A stretch of DNA of 64,000 nucleotides from Solenopsis invicta (GCF_016802725.1 NC_052669.1:11762770-11826769); one strand, 5' to 3'; positions 11,870-23,369 are shown, numbered from the stretch's first letter. Program-made: numbers and translations. Notes: generated from the letters alone by a model not told the origin.

Positions 11870-13060
11870 TGCCGCATCATATGACAATAGTAAGCCGCTA
11901 TGACCCTTAAAGCCACTTTTTTTTGCACACGTTGGAGCTTCTTAAGTACTCGTCTATTATATGCAATTGCATCCGCCCAGATGGGAGCACCGTACAGCAG
12001 GACGGAATGCATCACGTTGGAATAGAGCCTTCTACGTTGCTCTCATGGCCCTCTCAGATTTGGCATTAGACGAGATAAAGCTATCGCCATTTTCTCAGTT
12101 TTTGGAATGATCTTGTCAAAGTGATTCACAAAATTCCACTTCCTGTCTATTACCAAGATATTTAATGTTAGCTTTTACTTTGATCAAAGTCCCTTTCACC
12201 ACTATCAGCGCATTGATAAGTGTCCGATTTCTACATCTTGTAAATGTCATGGCTTTAATCTTGACGGGGGTCATACTAAGGCTAAGGTCTCGAATTTTTT
12301 GACACAGCATTGCTAAAACAACATTAGATCTAGCCACCGTATTCTCTTTTTGCTCATCAATTGTAACCAGTAATGTGTCAGCCGCATAGCATATTACAGT
12401 GCATCTTTCAGGAAGCTCCACTTCTACCGTGTTGAATGTGACATTCTAGAACACAAAGACCAACATTGATTTTTGTAGTATTCTACACTTTCCGGCGCAC
12501 TAATCGTGCTTCGCAATTTACAAATACCAGGTCGCGTTCCTTAAAGTAACTATTTACTGACGCTTTTAAATAATCAGGGACATCTTTTTTCCATAAAGCC
12601 TCTTTAACTATATTCCACGGTAGCGAGTTGAAGGCGTTGCTGATGTTCAAATCTACAATAACAGCAGCACCTTTATCTCTAATTGCCTCTTGGACAAGGT
12701 CTTCCTTGTCTGTTTGATGGCATTTATCGTAGACCTGCCTTGCCGAAAACCAAACTGCAACACAGAGATTTCTTCAAATTTGTCCAACTAATTAATCAAA
12801 CACCTGGCTACAATCTGCTTTAATAGCTTGCCGATCCCGGACAACAGATCTGTCTGTACGATGAAGGGAGATCCTTAGATTTGACATCTTTTTTAATCAA
12901 TACCAAACGCGCTACCTTTCAAGAAGCCGACAAATGACCTTCCATCAAACATCTATTGAATGCACTGAGATGAGGCAGAAACAACTTAGCTGTTTAATTA
13001 CTTTGCCCGATATCCCATTTGGGCCTGGCGTTTTATTATTACCAACCTTTTTAAATGGCC
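11870..13060 (-). pseudogene. LINE ORF2 reverse transcriptase region
   Basis: RT motif A (VDLNISNAFNSLPW) lies near 12620-12660. The catalytic box appears as CYAADTLLVT near 12360-12390, with alanine in place of the first aspartate of YADD. It is followed by LSLSMTPVKIKAMTFTRC, a LINE motif. Near 11900-12010 a thumb-like block reads SVLLYGAPIWADAIAYNRR. One 101-codon open part remains (12116-12421). Mutation of the catalytic box and many stops show the copy cannot act. Confidence 0.8.
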
Positions 13061-13699
13061 ATTGCGACTTTTTCTTCAAAGACTTTGTTCTCTTCGTCTC
13101 AGTTTATTAACTGTTTTTTGTCTTCCAAATGTGTCGGAAAAAGCCCGTCAATGATGTTATTTAGCTTGTGCCTGGGAAGTGTCTCACATATGGCCGATCC
13201 AGAGCCGCGCATTCTCTTTGTGATCGGTCTGTATGTTTTCCTTAGGGGTCTACATATAGGGAGTTAAGTTGTTCATCCCAGGCTTTGGTTTTGGCTCTAA
13301 AGATGGCCACTTTAGTTCTCTTCTAGCTTGTTTTAACCTTAGACCCAGCTGCCGTGATACTTTCAGATAACTTCTTTTTTTGGCTCTCATGGTACGTCTT
13401 CTACATTTATTACATTTACTTCAAAATTAAGCGACATCATTATTCTACCAGTACATCGGTTGGCGGAATTACGATTTACAGCATGCTATGGCAGTATCCA
13501 TCACCTTTACGTAAGATCTTTCAAACCACTTAGCCCATTCCGCGGCAGGACTATCTGGATCAGCCATCCTCCAACCACGTTCCATAAGTTTATTAGCGTC
13601 TATAATTTTAATATTTTGTTGTGGGAATACGAAGTTTATCAATTTAAATTTTCTCGTTTGCGAGTCTAGACTTTATATCAGTGTAAACATATTGATGGT

Positions 13700-14260
13700 C
13701 TAATCGCGAGTACACCTTACGATGTACAAACCAATTTTCTACCTGGCCAACCACGCCACAATTTGCTCAAGAAATATACACGACGGACGATCCTTGCGGG
13801 TGAAGACACTTGGGTTCCAATCTCCTGTTCAATAGGATTAACTTAAGGTTTACCACCTATTCTAGCATAGGTTTGCCACGCTGATTGGTCGCTACATCTC
13901 ATCCATATACCCTAGCATTAAAGTCATCCACTATAAGTAAAGATTCCATGCTATATTTTTTAACGATTAATTACTAATACGTACAGAAATTGATCAAACT
14001 GTGCCAAATATCTTCTTGGGGAGTAATAACAGCTAACAACAAGAGCGTTCCACTTTACAGCTATAATTCCCTCTCCGGACTTTAACAGTAAACATGATTG
14101 CAGAAAGTTTGTTCTTTGCCAGCTAATGGCCACAACTCTATCCGAGGATGTGTATCACCTAGTGTCCTCTGGCACTGAATGCGGTTCTGATATTGCAGCT
14201 AAACTCGCATTATATTCTCCGATTCTTTCAACCAAGAGATCTTAAGCCGTTTTGCTATGA
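13700..14260 (-). pseudogene. LINE ORF2 endonuclease remnant
   Basis: Near 13900-13950 the - strand reads SLLIVDDFNARVYG, a decayed form of the GDFNA motif of LINE apurinic-type endonucleases. YYSPRR lies upstream. Stops are frequent. Its place between ORF1 and RT supports the call. Confidence 0.6.
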
Positions 14261-14298
14261 TTCAAATTTATTTGAATTATAAAAGCTATTTTTATTTT

Positions 14299-15322
14299 CT
14301 AGTGTCCTGATCTTGGAAACGCCCGCGTTTCCATGCTAACCTTCATGATTTCTTTGCTGAGCGCATCCGCCGTATCATCGAAGGTTTTTTTGTCATTTGG
14401 GTAGTTTTCATCAGGTTGTTTGTCTTTTCCTGCAATCTCCGATATAGTCTTCAAAATGGGATCGTGTAGTAGCTTTAGAGTCTTCTCTGGAACATCATTA
14501 CTTGCCATTCTTACCTGGGTCTCTACCTGAACCCTTCTCTGCCTCAATCCAGATCACGACCGCCTCTCATTGCCTCAGCAAAGATCAGCCGCCAATGCCG
14601 ATTTAGGAGGCGATTTAAAAATTTGGTCGTCGTTCCTTTTATTAATTGGGGCTCTTATTTTGGATGGCTCCATGCCAGATCTTGAACTGGGTGGCGTCCC
14701 TGTAGACGAAGTGATTATCCCTCCTTGGCGGAACCAGAGCACAGCCCTCCTGGCCTAAAGTCCGAATTTAATCTTGTCCGTACGCATATTGGGCAGAACT
14801 GCTTCAATTGGCAGCTCGAGACGCGGTGACCGCTACTACCACAGTTAAAACAATTACTGCTTTTGTCTTCTGTACTTGGACAGCGCTCTTGAGTATGACT
14901 AATTGTCATGAATCTGAAACATTACAATGCTCTTGGACTTAAATATTCTAACTTTGCTATTGACCAATCTATTCGCAATCTGCCTCTCGGCTATTTTAAC
15001 CGTGCTCGAAAGTGGGCATCTAGCTTAGACTGAAAACAGCCTATTTTTCGTAGATCTAATTGGGCCAATTTGGACCTCCGACACTGGTACCTGGCCCGTT
15101 TTTGCCAATTCCGAAGCTATGTCATGACATAATCGAGTCATCAAAATTACCGATATCATTAGCTCCCCCTTTCCTACACGGGCGCGATATTTGCACACTT
15201 TTGTTCTTAAAAGTAAGTTTAAGCTGCTTCACTAAGGCATTTGCTTTGTCAGACATATCCGCACATATTTGTTGGTTCACCTTCTTTCTGCCTTCTGTTT
15301 CGCATGACCCGTCGGGCATCAA
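14299..15322 (-). pseudogene. LINE ORF1 (gag-like) remnant
   Basis: Open pieces at 14299-14547, 14715-14909 and 15122-15322 read leftward. The middle piece holds a zinc knuckle (CFNCGSSGHRVSSC) followed by a second cysteine cluster (CPICVRTRLNSDF), the usual nucleic-acid-binding end of an R1-type ORF1. The piece at 15122-15322 is alpha-helical and charged. The frames are broken between pieces. Confidence 0.65.
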
Positions 15323-15384
15323 CTATTCCATTCATCATTTTACCAGCCCTGTCATGTCGAGGATACTTACACTTTTATAAGTCT

Positions 15385-15740
15385 ACTCATAATTAAAAAT
15401 TACATAGTCGCATTTAGAATCATCACGTGAAATTTTTATTGCATATTAACGAGATATATTTTGTTTCAGTTTCCTTTAATTTTTACGAGTACGATAAGCA
15501 TGACTGACTTGACGATGAAGATGTGCAACCTATCGCAGACAGCCCTTTGTAGTCGTTATTGTTAGTCGACCATGGGCGCGTTCTACTTAACGTTCGCAAC
15601 GCTCATGGAATCATGTTATCTTTGTTGTTTGCCAAATATTAAATAAGGACAAATAATACTCGCAATTGTTACGAGCATTAAGTGGAATGCGCCTCATGTG
15701 TCTGTCTTATAATTAATGTTTGTAATTATTGTTATAATTG
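15385..15740 (-). repeat. Dispersed repeat, inverted partner of 4127-4380
   Basis: The reverse complement matches 4127-4380, including AAATTAAAGGAAACTGAAAC and the ACAATTATAACAATAATTA end. It is interrupted by a 120-bp insertion at 15575-15694 that is absent from the partner. No coding potential is seen. Confidence 0.7.
15575..15694. mobile_element. Small MITE, about 120 bp, with CATG flanks
   Basis: The tips GGCGCGTTCTACTTAACG and CATTAAGTGGAATGCGCC are inverted repeats of about 27 bp. CATG occurs directly on both sides. The homologous repeat at 4127-4380 reads straight through this point without the insert, so the boundaries come from an empty site. The superfamily is not identified. Confidence 0.7.
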
Positions 15741-15759
15741 TTAATGTATATCTCTAACA

Positions 15760-16146
15760 TTATACTGAAAATGGTCCATAGAACCGAAATGTTTAAATTG
15801 ATAATTTTTATTAAATAATAAAATTATATTTTACACGCGAACACGTGTGTCGACTCTTTATTGGGATTACTTTTATACATTTGATTTAATTCTCTGAGCC
15901 CCTAATACTGTTAACTTATATATTAATATAACTAATACTACTTATTAATACAATATTTCTATAATATTAACAAAAAAATTATATTCTCAAAATAATATTT
16001 TTGGAATATTATTTTAATATTATTTTTAATAATATTTATATAATTTTTTAAAAATATTGTATGTTTATGGAAACGTAATGATCGATAAAATGTGTAATTT
16101 TCTTAGTAAGGAATAACAAATAATAAGTTTTATTTATGAATTGAAA
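15760..16146. other. AT-rich region without genes
   Basis: Runs of AATATT and TTTTAA dominate, especially 15940-16060. I see no frame and no repeat partner. Confidence 0.6.
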
Positions 16147-16147
16147 C

Positions 16148-16200
16148 TACGAGGTCTGTAAGTAAAGTAATGAGACTGATTTTTTTTAACAATGTATTTC
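16148..16200. repeat. Candidate mariner terminal repeat
   Basis: TA is followed by CGAGGTCTGTAAGTAAAG and a T-rich stretch, which looks like a mariner tip. It lies on the 3' side of the transposase remnant at 17430-17905, but GC-rich sequence separates the two. No matching tip was found to the right. Confidence 0.4.
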
Positions 16201-16229
16201 TGTTCAAATTACAAGTGTAACAATGCATG

Positions 16230-17140
16230 CATATTACATGCATTATTCCCCGCGAACATCAGCCGGAAGCCGCTGTTTGGCTTTAACAGAAGGCGCGCTC
16301 GCGCTTATCTAAACGCTTCCACAACGATAACACCGCTAATGGCCGAAGGTGGTTGTGGTTAGCACGAGACAGATCTGCGCGATAGTAGGTTGCGCGATAG
16401 TAGGTTGCGCGCACGCGCATTACCAATTAGTCACAAGAAGAAATTCCCGTGAAACCGCGTCTGTACTAGCGGTCGGTGGAGAGATAGAAAATCTCGAAAT
16501 AAAATCTCGAGATAAAACGAGATCGCACGAGAACAGCCGAGCGTGCGAGCCAGGGGGTATACTCGTAAATGCTTCCGCTCGCACACTCGGCATCTATTTA
16601 TCAATCCTGATCCCGACCCGAAACTCCTCTTCGGTAATAAGTAGCGGTAAAAGTTTTTTGCCGCTAGCCGAGGTACTCGACAAACCGAAATTGTCGAGAA
16701 AGCACATTTCTCTTTCTCGCAGTCACCTTTGAGACCAAGGCGGTAAAGGTTCTTTGCCGCTGCCGAGGTACTCGGCAGTTCCGGCGTTTCCGACGAAATC
16801 CGGCGACTCCACGCTGGCCAGATACAAAATCAATCGGCTACTAACAATAAGCCAATCGCGCCGCGAAGATAATTAACTTGACTAGCGTACCGGGATAGCC
16901 CGCATATTCGGCGCCGTACCCCGCGCTCCGCCAAATGTAAATACAACCGCGTCCAGAAACTCAGCAGCCGCGGCTGCCAGGCTATTGTTTTCCGGTACCC
17001 CGAAAAGACGATGCCGGTTCTAAGAATAACGGGATTTTCCGCGGTCTCGCGGGCAAGGCTACCTGTAAATAATTTGTAAATAGCACACTGTATTTTTTTC
17101 CGATATCATTCACTTTTTTGTCTGAAATATTAAATTATAT
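16230..17140. other. GC-rich block, possible LTR or inserted element
   Basis: GC content rises sharply against the AT-rich surroundings. A 15-bp direct repeat (GCGATAGTAGGTTGC twice, about 16379-16408) and two copies of a GCGGTAAA..TTTGCCGC..GAGGTACTCG hairpin block (about 16643 and 16740) are visible. The block ends in TGTAAATAG-type sequence. A similar GC-rich block lies at 24600-25575. It may be a solo LTR, but no matching ends or coding region are visible. A 127-codon frame inside is not protein-like. Confidence 0.3.
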
Positions 17141-17429
17141 CAAATTATATTCTTTATTCTGTGAGATTTGCACAACCGCGTGCGTATATACTCTCCGTCT
17201 TTTTCATTCTTATTTTCATGTAAAAGCGCCGAGAGAATATTGCTCCGGCTCACAAACTTGTAATTGTACTGTTTAGAAGCTTTACTCTTAAGAATAAATG
17301 TTATGTTTTTGTTCAACCTAATTTGAAACCATGCATAGATTTTTTTTTTCTCCCGCCTCGAACCTATTTCATTAATCTGGCCGCGAACTAAATTCCGCGC
17401 ATTAACGAATATCGGTTGTTTCACAAGTC

Positions 17430-17905
17430 TTGTTTATCTTTTTCAAAATAGTTCTTTTAGAAGGCTATCGCTACAGACGTCATTTCTACTTTTTATAACA
17501 GTGCTGGAACACGTTGAGTGAATAGCTTTCAGATTGTTGCTTATGGTCTTTTCAATATTTTCCACCGTCTCCCAATAACGTCCTTTGGGACACTCCTTTA
17601 ATTCAATACGGCATTTCCTTTTGGCCATAGAAGAAAGTCACACGGACTCAAATCAAGGGAGTAGTACCGCGGGGGACCGCGGCATCAGAGGAATACTTTT
17701 TTTCGTTAAAAATTTTTTTTCAGACAATGCTGTGTGGCAGGGAGCATTGTTGTGATGGAGCATTGAATAATTAGCAATGTTTTCTTTTAATGTTTTATAA
17801 CTGTTTACCCCAAGTTTCACACAAAACTTGTTTACACATTTTCAAAATTTTGAGTCTCCATTTTCGTGACACAACAAAAATCTATTTTGCAAAATCTACA
17901 AAATT
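17430..17905 (-). pseudogene. mariner transposase, C-terminal half
   Basis: Reading leftward, the block HHNNAPCHTALS carries the second catalytic region (aspartate replaced by asparagine). It is followed by a decayed SPDL..CDFFLWP region, the phrase ELKECPKGRYWETVENIEKT and an end YFEKDKQDL. These match the C-terminal half of a Tc1/mariner transposase. Frames shift and stops occur. The N-terminal half is missing, and sequence to the right (17950-18430) is unrelated AT-rich DNA. Confidence 0.75.
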
Positions 17906-17949
17906 AGCGTAATGACGCGTCCGAATTGAAATTTATTGGAATATTTATG

Positions 17950-18433
17950 AGGAGTTAAAGTAAATATCATAAGAGCGTCGTTTCCGCAGTCTTGCTAAAT
18001 CGTGCAGTACGCAGTTGGTCTCATTACATTATTTACAGATCTCATATATGAATATTTTATTCGAAGTAGACGAATAAAATATTCGAATTTTATTTTTAAA
18101 TTTTTATTTAAAAATAAAGAATTATTTTTATTTATAAATAAAACTTTAACTTTATTCTTTATTTGTTTTTTAACTTTAACTTTATTCTTTATTCGAAAAA
18201 CTACATATCTCTGCGTATTATATTTAGCTGACAATCGTTTTTGTTTTTATAAGTGACAATGAACATGACATAACGAAAGTTGTAACGTTTGTACTGTATG
18301 TGTAATCTACTTATCATATTATTTATAACATTAAAATCTTGTTTGGCTAGTATATTCCATTATTATTTTATGTTATTTTTAATCAAATTGAGTTTTTTTG
18401 TTATTATTTTAAATAGTCAATATTAATTTACAG
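17950..18433. other. AT-rich intron-like sequence with a hairpin
   Basis: GAATATTTTATTCG and CGAATAAAATATTC form a perfect stem around 18051-18083. The rest is A/T-rich and leads into the polypyrimidine-poor acceptor TTTACAG of WDR81 exon A. No upstream WDR81 exon was found. Confidence 0.5.
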
Positions 18434-18634
18434 GTCGGACATCATGTATCCGATGTTTTGTCGGAAATTACTTATTATGTGTATCTTTCACGTCGCTATA
18501 ATAAATCTGTGCTTTGCAAACATGTACGACCGTTATGGGTACCTGGAGAATATCCGGTCTCGATTCAGAGACTACACGATTGGAGTCCCGATGAATGTAT
18601 ACCACAGTTTTTTATAGATCCCAGTGTTTTTAAG
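18434..18634 (+). CDS. WDR81: WDR81 exon A, BEACH domain start
   Basis: WDR81 is a BEACH/WD40 protein that works with WDR91 to restrain class III PI3-kinase and so promote early-to-late endosome conversion. This internal exon encodes 67 residues in phase 0 at both ends. It starts after TTTACAG and stops before GTAACG. It reads VGHHVSDVLSEITYYVY and later SVLCKHVRPLW, EYPVSIQRLHDW and SPDECIPQFF. These are hallmark BEACH segments, and the wording is closest to animal WDR81 rather than LYST or NSMAF. The frame continues exactly into exon B. The preceding exon was not found in the window. Confidence 0.92.
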
Positions 18635-18770
18635 GTAACGTAATGTACCGTAATAACAAGTAACGCGCGCATACGTAACGTAATAACAAGGAGAACCTCA
18701 GAGCTAGTACCTCTACATTTAAACGCCAATTTTTCTGATAACGTCAAGAGACACGATTCCTGCCGGTGTA

Positions 18771-19444
18771 CAGGGTTTGTCCAATAAGTATCGGGACTGA
18801 AGTAGAATAAATAAACATAAAAAGAAATTTATTGAAGATATATGTACAGTGAGTTAATATTCTTCAAAATATGACTCTTTTGCATCAATACATCGCTGCC
18901 AACGCTTTTTCCAGTCTTTATACGCCTCCTGGAAATCGGCAAGACTGTTCAGGCACCCCGTCCAAGTTTGGACTATCTCAATCGTCCTGAAACGATGTCC
19001 TTTCAGGCTCCTTTTGATCCGAGCGAACAAAAAGAAGTCGGGAGAGAGATCGAAGGAAGATCACCAATACCTGGATGCTCCATCACGACAATGCGCCTAC
19101 TCACACACCGCTAATTATGAGAGAGGCACTGACCCAACACAACGTGGCAACGCTGCCCCAACCATCCTACAGTCCAGATATCACTCCCCCCCTCCCCCTC
19201 CGATTTCTTTTGTTCCATCGGAACGAGACAGATTGAGGCGGCTTTGACGAGGTGCTGGAACAGTCTTTGTGGTTATATGCCCCCGACTTTCATGGGGCGT
19301 ATGAAGACTAAAAAAGGCGCTGGTAGCGGTGTACAGATACCACTGTAGGAGGGTTACATTTTGAAGAATATTAACTCACTGTACATATATCTTCAATCAA
19401 TTTTTTTGTATGACTTCAGTCTCGATACTTATTGGACAAACTTG
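18771..19444. mobile_element. Rearranged mariner with two 3' ends facing outward
   Basis: The left tip CAGGGTTTGTCCAATAAG follows TA. The right side mirrors it (CTTATTGGACAAAC). On the - strand the left arm encodes a transposase C-terminus (FQEAYKDWKKRWQRCIDAKE..YFEEY, about 18860-19020). On the + strand the right part encodes WMLHHDNAPTHTPL, TLPQPSYSPDIT and a decayed copy of the same C-terminus ending HFEEY. The 5' half of the transposase is absent, and both ends derive from the 3' end of the element. Confidence 0.75.
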
Positions 19445-19445
19445 A

Positions 19446-20347
19446 ATATATAATACATATTTGTTTTGTTTATTTGCGTAGCAGTTATGCGTAGAATGCC
19501 GAGAGATACTATTCTTGCCGGCACGTGTACACAGTGTGTACACTTTGAAAAAAAGAAATAAGTTCAAAGACTAATTAGAATTTCTTTTTCTATAAACCCT
19601 TTTTTCTTATTTATTGTTGAAAGATGGATAAGAAGTTGTTAGGTAAATATTAAATAGTTCAAAATAAAAGCAATAATGTAGATGTTGATATTGAAATATA
19701 TAATTATGACTAAAAGTCACTTTCTAAACATGTACGTCTCAGGCTCACTTGCCTCTTATCAATACGTGATAGTTTGCAACATGCACGAAAATTTGTAAAA
19801 AAATTATTGAGTTAATAAAAGTTAATACAATCAAACGATAAAGGTCAGCAATTTAATGCTTACATTAACAAAAATTTCTTATTGGTTGTTTTACGATGGT
19901 TGTCCACAACGTGAAGTGGTATCATTAACGTAGATGTGCATCCCACGGAATGTAAATTTTAAACGTGTGGGAATGATTTTTGTAACTTGCTATAAGCTGC
20001 GATCTATTCGTCGACGATGTTATAATTATATTGGATAAAGTTAATGTTGGAATTCTTGATTTATTCAAGTTATTTAATACATTTCTGAGAATAGCACGAA
20101 ACGTATACAGAACGTACGATCTTGCAAACGGACATAAAGACAAACACAAGACATGATATAATGTAATACATAGCAACGATACAAAAACGATATTGAATAC
20201 TTATTGTTAGCTTAATTCACACAGAACCAACCACTCTATCTTTATACTTATAACAACTTGTGTTTGTACGAGCGCGGACAAGCTCAGGTTACACCAGGGC
20301 ACGAAGGAAAGTTGCCGGGTAGATTAACTCTGGGATTAGACTGTTAT
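19446..20347. other. Intron sequence without recognised features
   Basis: This part of the WDR81 intron between exons A and B is AT-rich. The first 40 bases resemble the flank left of the mariner (..GAGA.AC.ATTC.TGCCGG.. at 18750 and 19500), which hints at a local duplication. Nothing else is recognised. Confidence 0.5.
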
Positions 20348-20802
20348 TTAACCCTTAAACACATAAGTGGGTCTGAGAGACCTCATATGAAGTTTCGAAC
20401 GCTTACTATGTGAAGACGGAATGAGATACGAGATCGGACCAAGACGTAAAAAAAGTTTGAAATCTCCTCTTTTGATTGATATGGTTGATCAACTTTTTTA
20501 GTCAACTAGAATTTGGACGGCACGCTAGCAAAGTTTTGTTAAGATCAATGGGATCCATAGTGTGTGAGTGAAACTTTTTTGTGAGTAATCTTATGTAAAA
20601 AAAAACTGGACAAAACGCGTCCGAACAGATCCGTATGCGTATGTTACTCTGTCTAAAGATAAAATACTATAGTGCCGTGAAAAAGAGAACTTTTGCGTAG
20701 GATCCGAAATATATTATCAAACACATAAATTTTCAACTTTAGACACCTTGAGTTAATCAAAAATACCTTATATTTGTCTTCTTACGTAAATATATGTTTC
20801 AA

Positions 20803-21569
20803 TCATGGAGTAGGAGAATAGGAGGCTAAACTCAGCACTTCAATTACGTTCTCATTTTATGTTCCCTCTTGGAAGGATGGTCGCTGAAAAGAATAACTTC
20901 TTACGGATGAGCGCCATTTGTAATAGTTACTCTAACTTGACTTTTCATGTATTTTGATAGAGTTCAGTGTTTCTACCCGAATATTGAAATATTTATTTAT
21001 TTGTAAACCAAAAAATCAAGCAGAAAATGAAATTAATAAACAAACGAATAAAAATTATAAAAAACAAAAAACATAATTTCTAAATGTTTTATGTTTTTTA
21101 AGTTTATATTGTTACTCAAGTTTATGTTGTTACATAAGTTTATGTTAATTTATGCATCTGTTAATGTATATGATGGTGATAAATAAAAAGGAAATGAACA
21201 TAGAAACGGATATTTAATGAACTACTAAGTTTATATTCTCTTATAATGAAAATGTACTATCATTTAAAAAAAGTTGAATAGATATATCAAATAAACTTTT
21301 ATCGTACAACATTAAGTAATTATAAAGACTTCAAGTTACTTCGATACAAATTGAAATATAAACCTCAGACCTTATATTAAACTGTTTGATATCAGAATAA
21401 ATAAACAAATAGTCTTCAAAAATCGAAATTGATTATTGGTTTTCTTTAATGACTCGGTCGATTCCATTTCACTTGTCAAATTTAATTATCGATGTAAAAT
21501 CCTTAATTTCCTTAATTTCCTTGGATGCACACTTATTTTATCCTTAAAATATATATACAATTACAAGGA

Positions 21570-21618
<49 letters not shown>

Positions 21619-22450
21619 TATATACATATATATATATACATATATATATATATACAGTTAAAAAAAGTATAAATTAAACAGTATATAATGTTTTCAAAAT
21701 TTTATTTAAATTATTAATACTCGATACTTTAATATTTCTTGAAAAGGGCATAATCTCATCATCGATATAAATATTAATATGTAAATTTGGAAAGATAGCA
21801 ATTCTTTTTCTTATGCTAAAATCACTTTCAACTTTCGTAAACCAAAGAATTTGTCGTTTCCAGTCAAAAATCCCCAATCCGAAGAAGGCAGCTCTACTAA
21901 ATTCAAGTTCTGTTGCAAATATTTAAATTTAATTTCATTTGATGCATGATATATTTCCGTGAAATTTCTTTCCATTATATCCCTAAAATGTAAGTTTTCG
22001 TATTAATTACTAATCAAATATACTATTTCATAATTATTATGTAATTTTTTATAATATAACCTCTCTGTCGCTTGTTTGACGCAACTTCTATTTTCCATTT
22101 CCGATTATTGGACTCATTGTCAGCTTGTAACACGATGTACACAATTTACAATTAGTTCTCAATTAATATTACTTTGTTGTTAAAAATGTTGCAATAAAAA
22201 TGATATTTTTCAACATTTTCTTTTAAAATCGGAGTAACAACTGGCATCTCGTATATGATCTCGTGTATGCGATGTATGCGTGATCGTGAATTCATCACAT
22301 TTTGCATGTGTGAGAGGCTTTTAAAGATGGCGACCATCGGTAAGAAGTTATTCCGTTTAGCGTACTTCCTCCCAATAAGGTACATAAATCAGGAACATTT
22401 TTGCTTCGCGCGCGCTATCGAGTTTGGTCTCCTATTCTCTTACTCCATGA
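20803..22450. mobile_element. Unclassified TIR element nested in a MITE
   Basis: The tips TCATGGAGTAGGAGAATAGG (left) and its near-perfect inverse at the right (..TCTTACTCCATGA) extend about 31 bp with three mismatches. TTTCAA is present directly on both sides. Weaker inverted similarity continues inside (ATGGTCGC, GAATAACTTCTTAC). The middle is AT-rich and includes a long TA microsatellite. No transposase is visible, so it is a nonautonomous element of 1,648 bp. Confidence 0.8.
21571..21655. repeat. (TA)n microsatellite
   Basis: A nearly pure TA run with a few CA steps. The short frame that crosses it is low complexity. Confidence 0.95.
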
Positions 22451-23065
22451 TTTCAATAGAAATGACAGTGACATAATTTTTTTTTTGAAAGTATGATTCT
22501 TTAGCTTTAAAACGCCGTATTGTAAAGTTCTTAAAAGTTTTTTGTTGCAAAGATATGATTTTTTTAAAAGAAGGATTTTTAAACCCAAAAATACCTCATA
22601 TTCTTTTTGTTATATAACTATATTTTTTAAAAGGAGTGACAATACCATAATTTTTTTTAAAGTATGACTCTTTAGCTTTAAAAAGCCGTATTTGAAAGTT
22701 CTTAAAAGTTTTTTCTTGCGGAGATATGATTTTTTAAAAGAAAAGTGAATTTTTGAATTTCTAATTTTTGCTTAATGGTTTTTCTTTTACAATTTAACAA
22801 TAAATCATTTTTCGGCAAAGCCGATTATGCAATCGTGTTTCTGAGATTCTGAACTTTCATGTGAAAAAAAAAGTTTGTTGAAAAATGTTGATTAAAACCA
22901 AAGTTATAACTTCTCAAAGTTGAAAAAGTCTCCCCGAAAATGTTTACGTATTTTACGGGATCAGTGTGTTTAAGGGTTAAACGAGGTTTTATTGTAAATG
23001 AAAAAGGTATCAGTTTACAGTAATATAATAGCGCGACCCTGGTAAAAATTACAGACAAAAACGGA

Positions 23066-23330
23066 CAGGATTTCTATCGGTTTCTAACTGCAAGCTGTCC
23101 GTTCTATCTGCAAATAAAATATGCGGATAGAAAATCCGCATTTGCAGTAGATCTTATCCGTTTTTGTCTGCATCTTGTCCGTAATAACATTTTATCTGTA
23201 TCTGTCCGCAATTGCGTACAGAAGTTCTGTCTGTTTCTGTTTGTACACTACACGCCGGAATTTCTATCTGCATTTGTCCGCGGTTACGCACAGGAATCTT
23301 ATCTGTATCTATCCGCATGAATCTATTAAT
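23066..23330. repeat. Degenerate minisatellite beside WDR81 exon B
   Basis: Variants of a unit around ATCTGTATCTGTCCGCA and TTATCCGTTTTTGTCTGCA repeat irregularly, with interspersed GCGTACAGAA and GCGGATAG steps. The block ends about 40 bases before the splice acceptor of exon B. It has no coding sense. Confidence 0.65.
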
Positions 23331-23369
23331 TTTCATTTTTTCTATGTCTAAAGTATTTTTTATTTACAG

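Larger units (their letters stand above)
10280..15340 (-). mobile_element. R1-like non-LTR retrotransposon (LINE), dead
   Basis: A full set of LINE parts reads leftward: ORF1 with a zinc knuckle (about 14299-15322), an apurinic-type endonuclease (about 13700-14260), reverse transcriptase (about 11870-13060), and a C-terminal CCHC region (about 10300-10660). The last two are separated by a MITE at 10869-11860. Frames are broken by many stops and shifts. The C-terminal zinc motif and the YADDTLLV box point to the R1/LOA side of the LINE tree. The exact clade is not settled. Confidence 0.85.
20352..22976 (-). mobile_element. piggyBac-type MITE, copy 3, split by another element
   Basis: This copy lies in the opposite orientation to copies 1 and 2. 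It begins CCCTTAAACACATAAGTGG after TTAA (20348-20351) and ends GTGTGTTTAAGGG before TTAA (22977-22980), an intact target duplication. Sequence matching copy 1 stops at about 20796 and resumes at 22451; the gap is the insertion at 20803-22450. It lies within the WDR81 intron between exons A and B. Confidence 0.88.

Noticed and set aside
16349..16732. 127-codon frame in the GC-rich block
   Set aside because: Composition follows the GC-rich DNA and small direct repeats; no domain, and it crosses hairpin sequences.
17140..17424. 94-codon lysine-rich frame on the - strand
   Set aside because: It lies downstream of the mariner transposase stop, has no known motif and AT-driven composition.
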